The notes beneath the pieces were generated by a model that saw nothing but the letters and a program-made list of their open reading frames with translations, made no database searches and had not been told where the DNA came from. Positions 1 through 9,046 of a stretch of DNA of 64,000 nucleotides are shown here, in pieces. This stretch comes from Oligoflexia bacterium (lineage in GTDB: Bacteria > Bdellovibrionota_G > JALEGL01), in NCBI GenBank assembly GCA_035326705.1, contig DAOLES010000004.1, positions 123,308 to 187,307 on the forward strand. The letters are read 5' to 3'. Position 1 is the stretch's first letter; each line of letters starts with the position of its first letter. Position numbers and translations under genes: made by a program.

Positions 1-74
1 GAGTGAAAAAAGAAAATCGCATTTTCTTTTTGAGAGGGGCAAGCGCCCCTCTATAGAAAAGAGCGAAGCGGGAT
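1..74 (+). repeat. Mosaic hairpin repeat, copy 1 (left part cut by window edge)
   Basis: GAGTGA is followed by an A/T-rich hairpin (AAAAAGAAAAT, loop CGC, ATTTTCTTTTT) and a perfect 8-bp stem AGAGGGGC / GCCCCTCT (33-52, loop AAGC), then the tail GAGCGAAGCGGGA. The same order of blocks occurs at 20.7, 39.0 and 40.2 kb, and inverted at 34.8 and 35.0 kb. The first hairpin has different arm bases here than in the other copies but still pairs. Confidence 0.8.
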
Positions 75-146
75 GAAAGCAAAGATAAGGCTATAGGTAT
101 AAAAATTCACGGTTACAAAATTAAGAACAAAGCTTAGGAGGTTGTT

Positions 147-1142
147 GTGAGATATAAATTAGGAATCATTATTTTAGGGTTTGGTTTAATGGCATGCCAA
201 CAAAAACCCAAACAAACAGAAGTTAAGCCAGAAGCAGAGGCAGGAAAAACAACAGAGCAAGCGTTTATTAATATTGGCACAGGCGGAGTAACAGGCGTTT
301 ATTATCCAACTGGAAGTGCCATTTGTAAGGTTGTGAACAAGAAAAACCCTAATATCAAGTGTACGGTAGAAGCAACAGCAGCATCAGTTTACAATGTTAA
401 TGCTTTACTGGCAGATAAAATGGATCTTGGTATTGCCCAATCTGACGTGGGGTATAAAGCCATGCATGGCCAAGAGCCTTTTAAAGAAAAAGCAAGCAAC
501 TTAACATCCATCATGTCTATTTACCCTGAGTCTTTAACTTTGGTGGTTAGAAAAGATTCTGGCATCAAGAGTTTTGCAGATTTAAAAGGTAAAAAAGTGA
601 ATATAGGTAATCCAGGATCTGGAACTCGCAGAACGGTAGAAACCTTATTCAAGGCTTGTGATATGAAATTGGATGCTTTAGGCTTTCAAGGGCAACTCAA
701 AGCTGCAGAAATGCCAGATGCTTTGCGTGATGGTAAATTAGACGCCTATTTTTATGTTGTAGGACACCCAACAGCCAACATTAAAGATGTTGCAACCAGT
801 ACAGATGTAGCAGTTATTGCTTTGGATATGCCTTGCATCAATGATTTGATTAAAAAAGAAAACTACTTTGTTAAAACCACTATTCCCGGCGGTTTGTACC
901 AAGGTAATGATGAAGATGTGGTTTCATTTGGTTTTAAAGCAACTCTTTTGGCCTCGGATAAACTGAGCGATGAAGTGGCCTATGCCATTGTTGATGCGGT
1001 CATGAGCGACTTTGAAAATTTTAAAAGCTTGCATCCAGCTTACTCACATTTAACTGAAGACAGTGTGTTTGAAGGTTTATCTTTGCCTTTGCATCCAGGT
1101 GTGCAAAAATATTTGGATCAAAAAAACAAACCAGCTGTCTAA
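147..1142 (+). CDS. TAXI-family TRAP transporter solute-binding lipoprotein
   Basis: This is the extracytoplasmic solute receptor of a tripartite ATP-independent periplasmic (TRAP) transporter of the TAXI class. It captures an organic anion, often glutamate or another carboxylate in this class, and hands it to the permease. The start is GTG with AGGAGG five bases upstream. Residues 1-17 form a lipoprotein signal ending in the lipobox LMAC (Cys17), so the receptor is probably membrane-anchored. The mature part has the TAXI pattern: NIGTGGVTGVYYPTGSAIC near residue 41, then the ADKMDLGIAQSD block and GNPGSGTRRTVETL. The fused permease follows after 79 bases, probably in the same transcript. The substrate cannot be read from sequence. 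Confidence 0.9.
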   Translation: MRYKLGIIILGFGLMACQQKPKQTEVKPEAEAGKTTEQAFINIGTGGVTGVYYPTGSAICKVVNKKNPNIKCTVEATAASVYNVNALLADKMDLGIAQSDVGYKAMHGQEPFKEKASNLTSIMSIYPESLTLVVRKDSGIKSFADLKGKKVNIGNPGSGTRRTVETLFKACDMKLDALGFQGQLKAAEMPDALRDGKLDAYFYVVGHPTANIKDVATSTDVAVIALDMPCINDLIKKENYFVKTTIPGGLYQGNDEDVVSFGFKATLLASDKLSDEVAYAIVDAVMSDFENFKSLHPAYSHLTEDSVFEGLSLPLHPGVQKYLDQKNKPAV

Positions 1143-1221
1143 AAATAATTATTAGAGAAGGTTTAGGGGGCACTAAGACAAGTAGTCCCCTGACCGCAAA
1201 ATATAAAATTGGGAGTCGACC

Positions 1222-3201
1222 ATGAACAATAAAACAATCAAAATAATATTGTGCATATGGTCTACGTTTCAATTAGCCAGTACCCAGTATATTATTAACG
1301 ATACCTTGCTACGCAGCATTCACCTGAGCTTTGCTATTGGCTTAGCTTTTTTTATGTTTGTACCAAAACAAAGTGAAAAAGAAAAAATCAACAAGCTCAT
1401 GGCTTGGGGAAACATTTTTTTAGGATGTCTTGCTGCTTTAGCAGCGTTATATTTAGCTTTGGATTATCAAGGGATTTCACAAAGACCTGGCTTACCCATT
1501 GTTAGAGATATTGTAGCTGGATCTATTTTGATTGTTTGTTTGTTGGAAGCCAGTAGACGAGTTCTTGGCATTGCTTTAAGTTTGGTGGCCATTGTTTTTA
1601 TGTTGTTTGCTTTTTTTGGGCCGTATTTTCCGCAAGTGGTTGCGCATAGGGGTGCGGATATAGGTAAAATGGTCAGTCATTTGTATTTGGGCACAGAAGG
1701 TATTTTTGGTGTACCGATACGTGTTTCAGCAAGTTTTGTGTTTTTGTTTGTTTTGTTGGGTTCCTTATTGGACAAAGCTGGGGCGGGTCAGTATTTTATT
1801 GAGTTGGCTTATTCTGCTTTGGGGAAATTTAGAGGAGGGCCAGCTAAAGCTTCAGTTGCAGCGTCAGGTTTATTGGGAATGTTATCCGGCTCATCCATTG
1901 CCAATACAGTAACCACGGGAACCTTCACCATTCCACTGATGAAAAAAATTGGCTTTACTCCAGAAAAAGCGGCTGCCATTGAAGTTGCCGCCAGTACCAA
2001 TGCGCAGTTGATGCCACCGGTGATGGGAGCTGCGGCATTTATTATGGCCGAGTTTTTAGGCATTGGTTACATGGAGGTGGTTAAAGCGGCAATTATTCCA
2101 GCGCTTGCGTCTTATGTGGCACTGTTTGCAGTGGTTCATTTTGAAGCCTGTAAACTGAATATTCAAGCAAGTAAGGCACAAGATATTCCACCGTTTTTTA
2201 AAACCTTATGGCGTGGTGTGCATTATTGTATTCCCATTGTTTTTCTAATTTATACTTTAATGATCAAGCGACAATCTCCCACAGCATCCGCGTTTAATGC
2301 AATTGTCATTACAATCTTAATTATTCTAATTGAGCCACCTATCAAAGCATTTTTAAACAAGCGTTTAAAGCAAAAAGATTTTACCATTGGATTTAAAAAT
2401 TTAATTGAAGCCTTTGCCCAAGGTGCACAAAATATGATTCCTATTGCCATTGCAACAGCATGTGCCGGTATCATCATTGGAGTGGTGACCATGACCGGCT
2501 TAGGACAAAGTTTATTGCAAGTCATTGAGTTGGCCTCTGGCGGTAATTTTTATTTGGTCCTCATTTTAACGGCCATCAGTTGTATTATTTTAGGCATGGG
2601 ATTGCCCACCACAGCCAATTATATTGTGATGGCCTCATTAACCGCACCTATCTTAGCCAGTTTGGCTAAGGGCAGTGGCTTGATGATTCCCGTCATTGCC
2701 ATTCATTTGTTTGTGTTTTATTTTGGCATTTTGGCCGATGACACGCCACCAGTTGGTTTGGCCGCCTATGCGGCAGCAGCCATTGCTAAATCAGACCCCA
2801 TTAAAACCGGTATTCAAGGCTTTATTTTTGATATGCGAACCGCGGCTTTACCCTTTATTTTTATTCTAAACACGCAGTTTATTTTAATCAAAGATGTGGT
2901 GCCCGGCGGCAATCCCATGCGGCCAGCAGATTGGATTTGGAATGATAGTCTGTTGTCTGCGCTTGGGTTTCTTCTGGCTGCATGCATAGGCATGATTTTT
3001 TTTGTATCTGCCATCACCGGTTGGTTTAAAAGCAAGCTAAGATGGTGGGAACGTCTATGGGCTACGGGTTTATTTTTGGGTATTTTCTTGTATCCTCAAG
3101 TGTTACAGTATTCGGGTTTAAGTTTGCCCATATACTGTGCCCTATATTGTGGCTTAGCTTTGCTGTTTATTCGAGTTCAAATAAAAATGGCTAACCGTTA
3201 A
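1222..3201 (+). CDS. TRAP transporter fused permease (4TM/12TM), TAXI type
   Basis: This 659-residue inner-membrane protein fuses the small DctQ-like and large DctM-like TRAP subunits, as is usual for TAXI systems. It drives ion-coupled uptake of the ligand delivered by the receptor gene just upstream. The sequence is almost wholly hydrophobic. The large-subunit signature is clear: AASGLLGMLSGSSIANTVTTG near residue 215, EVAASTNAQLMPPVMGAAAF, and GLPTTANYIVMASLTAPIL in the second half. The start ATG has GGGAG upstream. The length is normal for fused TAXI permeases. Confidence 0.93.
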   Translation: MNNKTIKIILCIWSTFQLASTQYIINDTLLRSIHLSFAIGLAFFMFVPKQSEKEKINKLMAWGNIFLGCLAALAALYLALDYQGISQRPGLPIVRDIVAGSILIVCLLEASRRVLGIALSLVAIVFMLFAFFGPYFPQVVAHRGADIGKMVSHLYLGTEGIFGVPIRVSASFVFLFVLLGSLLDKAGAGQYFIELAYSALGKFRGGPAKASVAASGLLGMLSGSSIANTVTTGTFTIPLMKKIGFTPEKAAAIEVAASTNAQLMPPVMGAAAFIMAEFLGIGYMEVVKAAIIPALASYVALFAVVHFEACKLNIQASKAQDIPPFFKTLWRGVHYCIPIVFLIYTLMIKRQSPTASAFNAIVITILIILIEPPIKAFLNKRLKQKDFTIGFKNLIEAFAQGAQNMIPIAIATACAGIIIGVVTMTGLGQSLLQVIELASGGNFYLVLILTAISCIILGMGLPTTANYIVMASLTAPILASLAKGSGLMIPVIAIHLFVFYFGILADDTPPVGLAAYAAAAIAKSDPIKTGIQGFIFDMRTAALPFIFILNTQFILIKDVVPGGNPMRPADWIWNDSLLSALGFLLAACIGMIFFVSAITGWFKSKLRWWERLWATGLFLGIFLYPQVLQYSGLSLPIYCALYCGLALLFIRVQIKMANR

Positions 3202-3237
3202 GTCTAGGTTAAAAGTTTCATTCATACCGATTGACAA

Positions 3238-3294
3238 GTACATGATTTAATTCATGATAAAGCATGTACAGAAATAAAAAAAATATGCTACAAT
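3238..3294 (+). promoter_or_regulatory. Possible promoter and operator-like inverted repeat before the DUF1800 gene
   Basis: An extended -10 element (TGCTACAAT, 3286-3294) has a weak -35 (TGTACA, 3265-3270) 18 bases upstream. The -35 overlaps the right arm of a GTACATG / CATGTAC inverted repeat (3238-3244 and 3263-3269). This arrangement could let a dimeric regulator block the promoter. This is inference from sequence only. Confidence 0.35.
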
Positions 3295-3329
3295 GATAAA
3301 GTTGCCAACGTGCAACACAACTGTGCTCC

Positions 3330-4889
3330 ATGAAACATAAAACAAACACATCATTTATGCTTGCGATAGCTCTTTTTCTAAGCTTTATCGTCTTAATAGA
3401 AGTTTATGCTATGGAGCATGAGCAAGCCAAACATCTTTTATTAAGAACATCGTTTGGAGTTAATTTAAATGAACTCAACAGTTTGCGCAATCGCAGTTAT
3501 ATGCAAGCGGTTCAAACAATGGTGAATCAGGCCAAGCAGTATAAACAAATTAAAAAGCCAGTATGGATACAGGATCTAGAAGATTTTAATGTTCAGGCCT
3601 ACACGTTTAAGAACCTTAAAAAGGGGCAAGAAAAAAGATTGGCACTGCAAAAGTTAGCGATAAAAGTTGAACACTATGTGCAAGAGAGTTTGTCTACATC
3701 AAGTCCAAAAAAGCAGAAAAATTTTGTGCAAAGAATCATCAAACAACATGCCAATTATAAAAAAAATCCAATTCCTATTGTTACAAAAATGAACAATCGA
3801 GGCAAACAAAAATTACAAAAATTATGGCTCGATGAAATGCTTACAACTTCTGAGCCTTTGCGCGAAAAAATGGTCTTGTTTTGGCACAACCATTTTACCT
3901 CTTCAGCTGAAAAAGTGGGTATGTTGAATTTAATGTTGGATCAAAATAATATTTTTAGGCGATATGCTTTGGGTAATTTTAGAGACTTGCTTAAAGCAAC
4001 CTTAAGTCAGCCTGCCATTCATATTTATTTGGATAATGATAAAAATACCAAGCAGTCACCCAATGAAAATTTAGCACGTGAATTGATGGAACTCTTTACA
4101 TTAGGAGAAGGTCATTACTCAGAGGAAGATATTAGAGAAGTGGCCAGGGCTTTAACGGGCTATAAACCTGATGAACGTGGCCAAAGGATGGTTTTAAAAC
4201 AAGCGCGACATGATCAAGGGATAAAAACCATTTTAGGGCAAAGTAAAAATCATGACTTAAATAGTGTCTTAGATCTTCTTTTAAGCAAAAAAGAAACAGC
4301 TATGTTTTTAGCACAAAAGCTGCACCATGAATTCATTGGTCATGAGGTCAATCAACAGTCTTACGCATACATTGCTCAAAGCATCCAAAGAAATAATTAT
4401 GCCATGGACAAAGTCATGGTGGATCTCTTAACATCACCGTTTTTTATGTTGGCCAAAAAAGGTGGCATGATTAAATCACCCGTGGAGCTGTTTGTGGGCA
4501 CAGTGCGCTCTTTCAATATTCAAATGAGTGATGAATTTAACTATGCCAGAGACTTAAACCAACTGAACCAAAGTGTGTTTTATCCACCCAATGTTAAGGG
4601 TTGGCCAGGCGGTGACAGTTGGATCAACACATCGACATTGGTGCAAAGAAACAACTTGGTATCACGTTTGGTGCGCAACCAACAAAAAATGTCTGACAGC
4701 ATGATGATGCAAACAAAAGCCCAAGAGGTTTATTTTGATTTTTCTTCATGGCAGAACAAGGTTCCAAAGAAAGAGCAGGCCTGGGATTATCTTCTTGCCA
4801 TTAAGCCCTATAATGTTGAACCTTCACAGGGATTAAATTTTTCCTACATTAAAGAGTTGTTAGGAGATCCGGTTTATCAATTAAAATAG
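3330..4889 (+). CDS. DUF1800 family secreted protein
   Basis: A DUF1800 protein of 519 residues with an N-terminal hydrophobic signal segment (about 9-28) ending near VYAMEH. The family start motif is visible as AKHLLLRTSFGVNLNEL (usual form HLLRRTGFG). Further family blocks are EKMVLFWHNHFTSS, NENLARELMELFTLGEG, VARALTGYKPDE, and VFYPPNVKGWPGGDSWI near the C-terminus. DUF1800 genes are typically followed by a DUF1501 gene, as here with 13 bases between, so the two products probably act together outside the cytoplasm. Their biochemical role is unknown. No good Shine-Dalgarno precedes the ATG. The next internal ATG (before EHEQ) would remove the signal segment, so the longer form is preferred. 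Confidence 0.88.
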   Translation: MKHKTNTSFMLAIALFLSFIVLIEVYAMEHEQAKHLLLRTSFGVNLNELNSLRNRSYMQAVQTMVNQAKQYKQIKKPVWIQDLEDFNVQAYTFKNLKKGQEKRLALQKLAIKVEHYVQESLSTSSPKKQKNFVQRIIKQHANYKKNPIPIVTKMNNRGKQKLQKLWLDEMLTTSEPLREKMVLFWHNHFTSSAEKVGMLNLMLDQNNIFRRYALGNFRDLLKATLSQPAIHIYLDNDKNTKQSPNENLARELMELFTLGEGHYSEEDIREVARALTGYKPDERGQRMVLKQARHDQGIKTILGQSKNHDLNSVLDLLLSKKETAMFLAQKLHHEFIGHEVNQQSYAYIAQSIQRNNYAMDKVMVDLLTSPFFMLAKKGGMIKSPVELFVGTVRSFNIQMSDEFNYARDLNQLNQSVFYPPNVKGWPGGDSWINTSTLVQRNNLVSRLVRNQQKMSDSMMMQTKAQEVYFDFSSWQNKVPKKEQAWDYLLAIKPYNVEPSQGLNFSYIKELLGDPVYQLK

Positions 4890-4902
4890 CCAAAGGAGTT
4901 GC

Positions 4903-6066
4903 ATGGATCGACGATTATTTTTAAAAAGCGTATCTTTGTTGGGAGCAGAGTGTTTTATTGTTCCTCAGTATGTTTGGTCTGCATCATCTCCAAAGAAAAT
5001 TTTGATCATGATTGAGCTTAAAGGAGGCAATGATGGCTTGAATACATTTATTCCTTATACATCCAACGCTTATTATGCACTTCGTCCCACAATAGCCCTA
5101 GCAAAAGAAAGCGTTTTAAAAATTGATCATGAGTTTGCCCTGCATCCAAAACTTAAATTTTTGCACCAACTGTATCAAAGTAAACAATTGGCAGTTATTG
5201 AAGGTTTAGGCTATGCCAATCCCAATTTATCGCATTTTAGTTCCATTGATGTTTGGAATACAGCTAGTTTATCGTCAAATAGTGTTGGTTCAGAAGGATG
5301 GTTGGTTAAATGTTTAAAGGAAAAATATTCTCAGCCTTCATCCAAAGATGCTTGGGTTTTAGGAGATGCGGATTTAGGTCCTTTGGTGTCAACATCTTAC
5401 ACCCCCATTGTTTTACAAAATTTGGGCGGAAGAATGCAAAAGCAAAATAGTGTCAGTCAAAACAAAGCTTTATTGAACAATAGCGCCTTGCAACATGTTT
5501 TAAATGTACAACAAGAAAGCAATGCTTTTTTAAATCAGTTGAATGCAGGCATGAAGTCTGAAATGCGCCGCAAGAAAAATAGATCCAGTGGTTTTATGCA
5601 ATCGATTAATGCCTTGGATACGTTTTTTGGCAATGGCATGCAAGCCAAGTTGATTAAACTGACTTTATCAGGTTTTGATACACATGCTGCACAGCCAGGC
5701 AAGCACGCGCGTCTTTTAGAGACTTTGGATCAAGGCATGCAAAAAATAAAAATAACTTTGGAAAAACATCAGCTATGGCCAAATGCTTTGGTGTGCACCT
5801 ATTCTGAATTTGGACGTAGGGTCAAAGAAAATAAAAACAAAGGCACGGATCATGGAACGGCCAATGTTCACTTTGCCATGGGAGGTAAAGTCAAAGGGGG
5901 GCGTTTTGGTCAAAGCCCATCTATGCTGCGTTTAGATAAAGATAACTTAATTCACACGCACAGTTTTCACCAGTATTATGCAGGTATCATTGAAGATCAT
6001 TTTAAACTCAATACAAAAAATTTGTTAGGAAAAGATTTTCAAAAGATACCTTTTATTAAAACGTAA
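4903..6066 (+). CDS. DUF1501 family secreted protein with Tat-type signal
   Basis: A DUF1501 protein of 387 residues, in the sulfatase/alkaline-phosphatase-like superfamily. The N-terminus DRRLFLKSVSLLG fits a twin-arginine signal, suggesting export of a folded protein. The family start block ELKGGNDGLNTFIPY lies at about residue 38, and SGFDTHAAQPGKHARLL and TYSEFGRRVKEN with GTDHGTANVHFAMGG lie in the second half. These His/Asp-rich segments correspond to the metal-site region of the superfamily. It has a good SD (AAAGGAG) and follows the DUF1800 gene closely, giving the classic pair. The function of the pair is not established. Confidence 0.88.
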   Translation: MDRRLFLKSVSLLGAECFIVPQYVWSASSPKKILIMIELKGGNDGLNTFIPYTSNAYYALRPTIALAKESVLKIDHEFALHPKLKFLHQLYQSKQLAVIEGLGYANPNLSHFSSIDVWNTASLSSNSVGSEGWLVKCLKEKYSQPSSKDAWVLGDADLGPLVSTSYTPIVLQNLGGRMQKQNSVSQNKALLNNSALQHVLNVQQESNAFLNQLNAGMKSEMRRKKNRSSGFMQSINALDTFFGNGMQAKLIKLTLSGFDTHAAQPGKHARLLETLDQGMQKIKITLEKHQLWPNALVCTYSEFGRRVKENKNKGTDHGTANVHFAMGGKVKGGRFGQSPSMLRLDKDNLIHTHSFHQYYAGIIEDHFKLNTKNLLGKDFQKIPFIKT

Positions 6067-6418
6067 TATCTGTTGAAAATTAAAATTTAAAAGATAACAG
6101 ATATAACAGGCACTTACTTTAGAACTATAGTGGTTTAAAAAATATTTAGGACAAATTATGTTTTATGAACACTCGGCTGATCGGGCTTACGCCTTCAAGG
6201 CCTTCGCTTTTCATAAAATATAAATTTCTCCTTGTGCATCATGACTTTATTAAATGTCTATAAAAATATTAAGCAATGCATAGAATAAAGTGCGGTTGCA
6301 AAAACATGCAAATAATTTCATACATGGTGTTTTCTGTTTCTCCGTAATTATGTTTTAGATAAAATAAGAAAAATTTATAGTCTTTTAACTGCTCTGAGTA
6401 AAAAATACATCTTTAAAA
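6067..6418. other. Intergenic region with one palindromic repeat
   Basis: These 352 AT-rich bases separate the convergent DUF1501 and hydrolase genes. The only structure I see is the palindromic element at 6161-6218. I find no credible ORF, tRNA or strong terminator in the remainder. Confidence 0.6.
6161..6218 (+). repeat. REP-like palindrome family B, copy 1
   Basis: Outer arms TTTTATGAA and TTCATAAAA enclose a conserved core CGGCTGATCGGGCTT then CAAGGCCTTC. The same core, with different but still pairing outer arms, occurs at 20619-20687. A diverged relative lies at 55128-55197. A 22-codon ORF runs through it but is simply the palindrome read in one frame. Confidence 0.7.
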
Positions 6419-7249
6419 TTATATGTTGTTAGCAAGAAAGCTTTTTATTATATCTCTAAGCAGCTGTGGGGTGCGCATATGAAAGTAATGGTCACCAGAA
6501 ACTTTGACCATATGAATGTTTTGTATGGAGTTTGCTGCGCGCATGCGATCTTCATAACGGTAATCCCAATCTCCATAAAAGTATAAAACCGGCTGTTGCA
6601 CTTGGGTGACAATGTCGTGTACATCAGGAGTGCTGAAATAACCCAAGGAAGGGTATAATAAGCGGGGATCATGATGCCAATAGAATGTGCCCTGCTCATT
6701 TTCTGAGACTGAGCGTTGGGCCAGCAGGTGAGCAATATCTTTACTCACGCCATATTTGCAGCGCGCTTCAACGGCTTTATCAAAGCTGGCATAGGTATTG
6801 GCAGGTTTACTTTTTACCAGCGCCAGTTTTTTTAAAGGGGTCATGGCCAAGTCATCATTGGGAATCGGAATGACATTATCTAGGAGGACCAAAGCTTTGA
6901 TCTGCTGTGGGAAAAGTGCCGCGACCAGGCTGGCCAAACCGGCGCCCAATGAATGCGCCATAAGAACAATGGGGGTGTTCAGGGTTTTTAAATAATCGTT
7001 GAGGATAAAAGCCACTTGCGCCATGGAATAAGCGGGAATCATGTTGGGCAAATGATCGCTTTGTCCATGTCCTGGAAGATCCAATGCATGTATCGAATAC
7101 TCCGGAAAAGCCTGCATCAAAGGTTGAAAGCTCATGGCATTGTCTAACCAACCATGCAAGCAAACAATCTCTGGTGCATTATTTTTTGTTTTTAAGCCTG
7201 ATAAACGAAATACTGGCTTGTTATACAGTTCAAGTTGCCAAGAGTGCAT
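6419..7249 (-). CDS. Alpha/beta hydrolase
   Basis: A cytoplasmic alpha/beta-hydrolase of 276 residues. The oxyanion-hole motif HGW lies at residues 32-34, the nucleophile elbow is AHSLGAG with Ser100, and the catalytic His is in SGDHYFH near residue 254. ALDLPGHGQSD after strand 4 is typical of the family that includes haloalkane dehalogenases, epoxide hydrolases and serine esterases. The elbow starts with Ala rather than the usual Gly, which is tolerated. No signal peptide is present. It lies 62 bases downstream of the enolase gene on the same strand. The substrate cannot be predicted. Confidence 0.85.
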   Translation of the reverse strand: MHSWQLELYNKPVFRLSGLKTKNNAPEIVCLHGWLDNAMSFQPLMQAFPEYSIHALDLPGHGQSDHLPNMIPAYSMAQVAFILNDYLKTLNTPIVLMAHSLGAGLASLVAALFPQQIKALVLLDNVIPIPNDDLAMTPLKKLALVKSKPANTYASFDKAVEARCKYGVSKDIAHLLAQRSVSENEQGTFYWHHDPRLLYPSLGYFSTPDVHDIVTQVQQPVLYFYGDWDYRYEDRMRAANSIQNIHMVKVSGDHYFHMRTPQLLRDIIKSFLANNI

Positions 7250-7311
7250 TTATCTTTTGTGACATACTTAGCAATAAATAGAAAGAAGATCTTTTGCGGG
7301 CACCTTTGTTA

Positions 7312-8583
7312 TTACGAAGAAAAATTCAGGCCGGCGTAATGTGCTTTATCACCCAAGAGTTGTTCTATGCGCAACAGTTGATTGTATTTTGCTGTTCTAT
7401 CTGCCCGGCTTAAAGACCCAGTTTTGATTTGGCCAGCTTGGGTTGCAACCGCCAAGTCTGCAATAAAGGTGTCTTCAGTTTCACCTGAGCGGTGTGAAAT
7501 CACTGTACCCCAATCATGTTCCTGGGCCAAATCAATGCATTCAAGGGTTTCACTCAGGCTGCCAATTTGATTAAGTTTGATTAAAATAGCATTGGCCGTA
7601 TGTTCATCAATGCCTTTTTGTAAAAGCTTTGCGTTGGTGACAAAGATATCATCCCCCACCAATTGAATGTTTTGACCTACTTGACTTTGTAAAGTTTGCC
7701 AACCAGACCAGTCGTTTTCATCCAGAGGGTCTTCAATAGAAACAATGGGGTATTTGCTGGTTAATTCTTGGTACCAGGCAATCATTTGCTCTGTGTTTTT
7801 TTGTTCTTGGTTGGATTTGAACATGACGTAATGGCCATCCTGGTACATTTCTGATGCTGCCACGTCCAAGGCTAAAGAAATATGCTTGCCGGCTTTATAA
7901 CCAGCATTATCAATGGCTTGCAATAAAAACTCTAAAGCTTGTTGAGTGTCAATGTTTGGGGCAAAGCCACCTTCGTCACCAACATTGGTTGAAAGTTTAT
8001 TGTCATGTAAGATTTTTTTCAAATGTTGAAAAGTTTCTGCGCCAGCTTGCAAAGCGGCAGAAAAGTTATCAAAGCCATGTGGCGCCAACATGAATTCTTG
8101 AATGTCTAAAGCATTGTCCGCATGCTGGCCACCATTAAGCACATTCATCAAGGGTAAAGGTAAAGTGTTGGCTTGTTTGCCACCCAAATAGGTAAATAAA
8201 GGAACATGTTTAAAATGCGCTGCCGCTTTAGCCACAGCCAAAGATACACCTAAAATAGCATTGGCTCCCAAATTGGATTTATTCTCTGTGCCATCAAGAT
8301 CTAGCATGCATTGATCCACTTTACTTTGCTCAAGCGCATTCATGCCAATCAGTTTTGGTGCGATGTGTTCAACAATGTTATTGATGGCTTTACCCACAGA
8401 TTTTCCCATATAGGCATCACCGCCATCACGTAATTCTAGAGCTTCTTTACTCCCGGTTGAGGCGCCGGAAGGAACAGCGGCTCTACCCATATGGCCAGAG
8501 TCTAAAATAACATCCACTTCAATGGTAGGATTGCCACGAGAGTCTAAAATTTGTCTGGGAGTAATCTGTTTAATGTTGCTCAT
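7312..8583 (-). CDS. eno: Enolase (phosphopyruvate hydratase)
   Basis: Glycolytic enolase, converting 2-phosphoglycerate to phosphoenolpyruvate with two Mg ions. At 423 residues it is the normal length. The start region ITPRQILDSRGNPTIEVDV and the loop AAVPSGASTGSKEALELRD are diagnostic. DEGGFAPN, SIEDPLDENDW, and SHRSGETEDTFIADLAV near the C-terminus carry the metal and catalytic residues. It appears complete. Its neighbours are an unrelated hydrolase downstream and a small membrane protein upstream, so the usual pairing with pyrG or ftsB is absent. Confidence 0.97.
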   Translation of the reverse strand: MSNIKQITPRQILDSRGNPTIEVDVILDSGHMGRAAVPSGASTGSKEALELRDGGDAYMGKSVGKAINNIVEHIAPKLIGMNALEQSKVDQCMLDLDGTENKSNLGANAILGVSLAVAKAAAHFKHVPLFTYLGGKQANTLPLPLMNVLNGGQHADNALDIQEFMLAPHGFDNFSAALQAGAETFQHLKKILHDNKLSTNVGDEGGFAPNIDTQQALEFLLQAIDNAGYKAGKHISLALDVAASEMYQDGHYVMFKSNQEQKNTEQMIAWYQELTSKYPIVSIEDPLDENDWSGWQTLQSQVGQNIQLVGDDIFVTNAKLLQKGIDEHTANAILIKLNQIGSLSETLECIDLAQEHDWGTVISHRSGETEDTFIADLAVATQAGQIKTGSLSRADRTAKYNQLLRIEQLLGDKAHYAGLNFSS

Positions 8584-8648
8584 GCAGCGCTTTTAGCATG
8601 CAAAAAAAAAATCATAAAGTTATTTTCTAAAAGTGTAAAGTGTACTTT

Positions 8649-9041
8649 TTAGGAAACGTTTTGATGTTTAAGTCTTAACTTACATCCAAAAAGTATAGAC
8701 AGACAGATTGCAGGTAAAAGCGGCCCATATTGGTTTACTCTTCCCTGAATAATGAGCATGAAAGTATATAGAATGGTAACAATAACGGTGACGACAAAGA
8801 ATAATTCAATAATTTTGATAAATGTAGCTTTGTTTGCAAAGGCCTTGGGTTGAACAGGAAATTTAAAAGCAATATATCCAAGCAAAATAGCAGCCGTTGC
8901 TACGGCATAAATATTACCAAGAAGCCCTAGCCATGATACATAACCTTGAAATACATCAATAAAAACGGGAGTGTAAGAAAAAACGGCTGTTATGATAAAA
9001 GGTAGAAACAGACGGTCGTTTTTTAGTTTTGTTAAAGTCAC
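8649..9041 (-). CDS. Small four-helix membrane protein, unknown
   Basis: A 130-residue protein with four hydrophobic stretches (about residues 12-30, 36-58, 72-95 and 103-118) and few charged residues between them, so an integral inner-membrane protein. I do not recognise a family. It starts five bases after the deoxynucleoside kinase stop, so the two are likely co-transcribed. No conserved catalytic motif is visible. Confidence 0.6.
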   Translation of the reverse strand: MTLTKLKNDRLFLPFIITAVFSYTPVFIDVFQGYVSWLGLLGNIYAVATAAILLGYIAFKFPVQPKAFANKATFIKIIELFFVVTVIVTILYTFMLIIQGRVNQYGPLLPAICLSILFGCKLRLKHQNVS

Positions 9042-9046
9042 GGTGT

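Noticed and set aside
6160..6225. 22-codon ORF in the palindrome at 6.2 kb
   Set aside because: The second copy at 20.6 kb does not preserve the frame.
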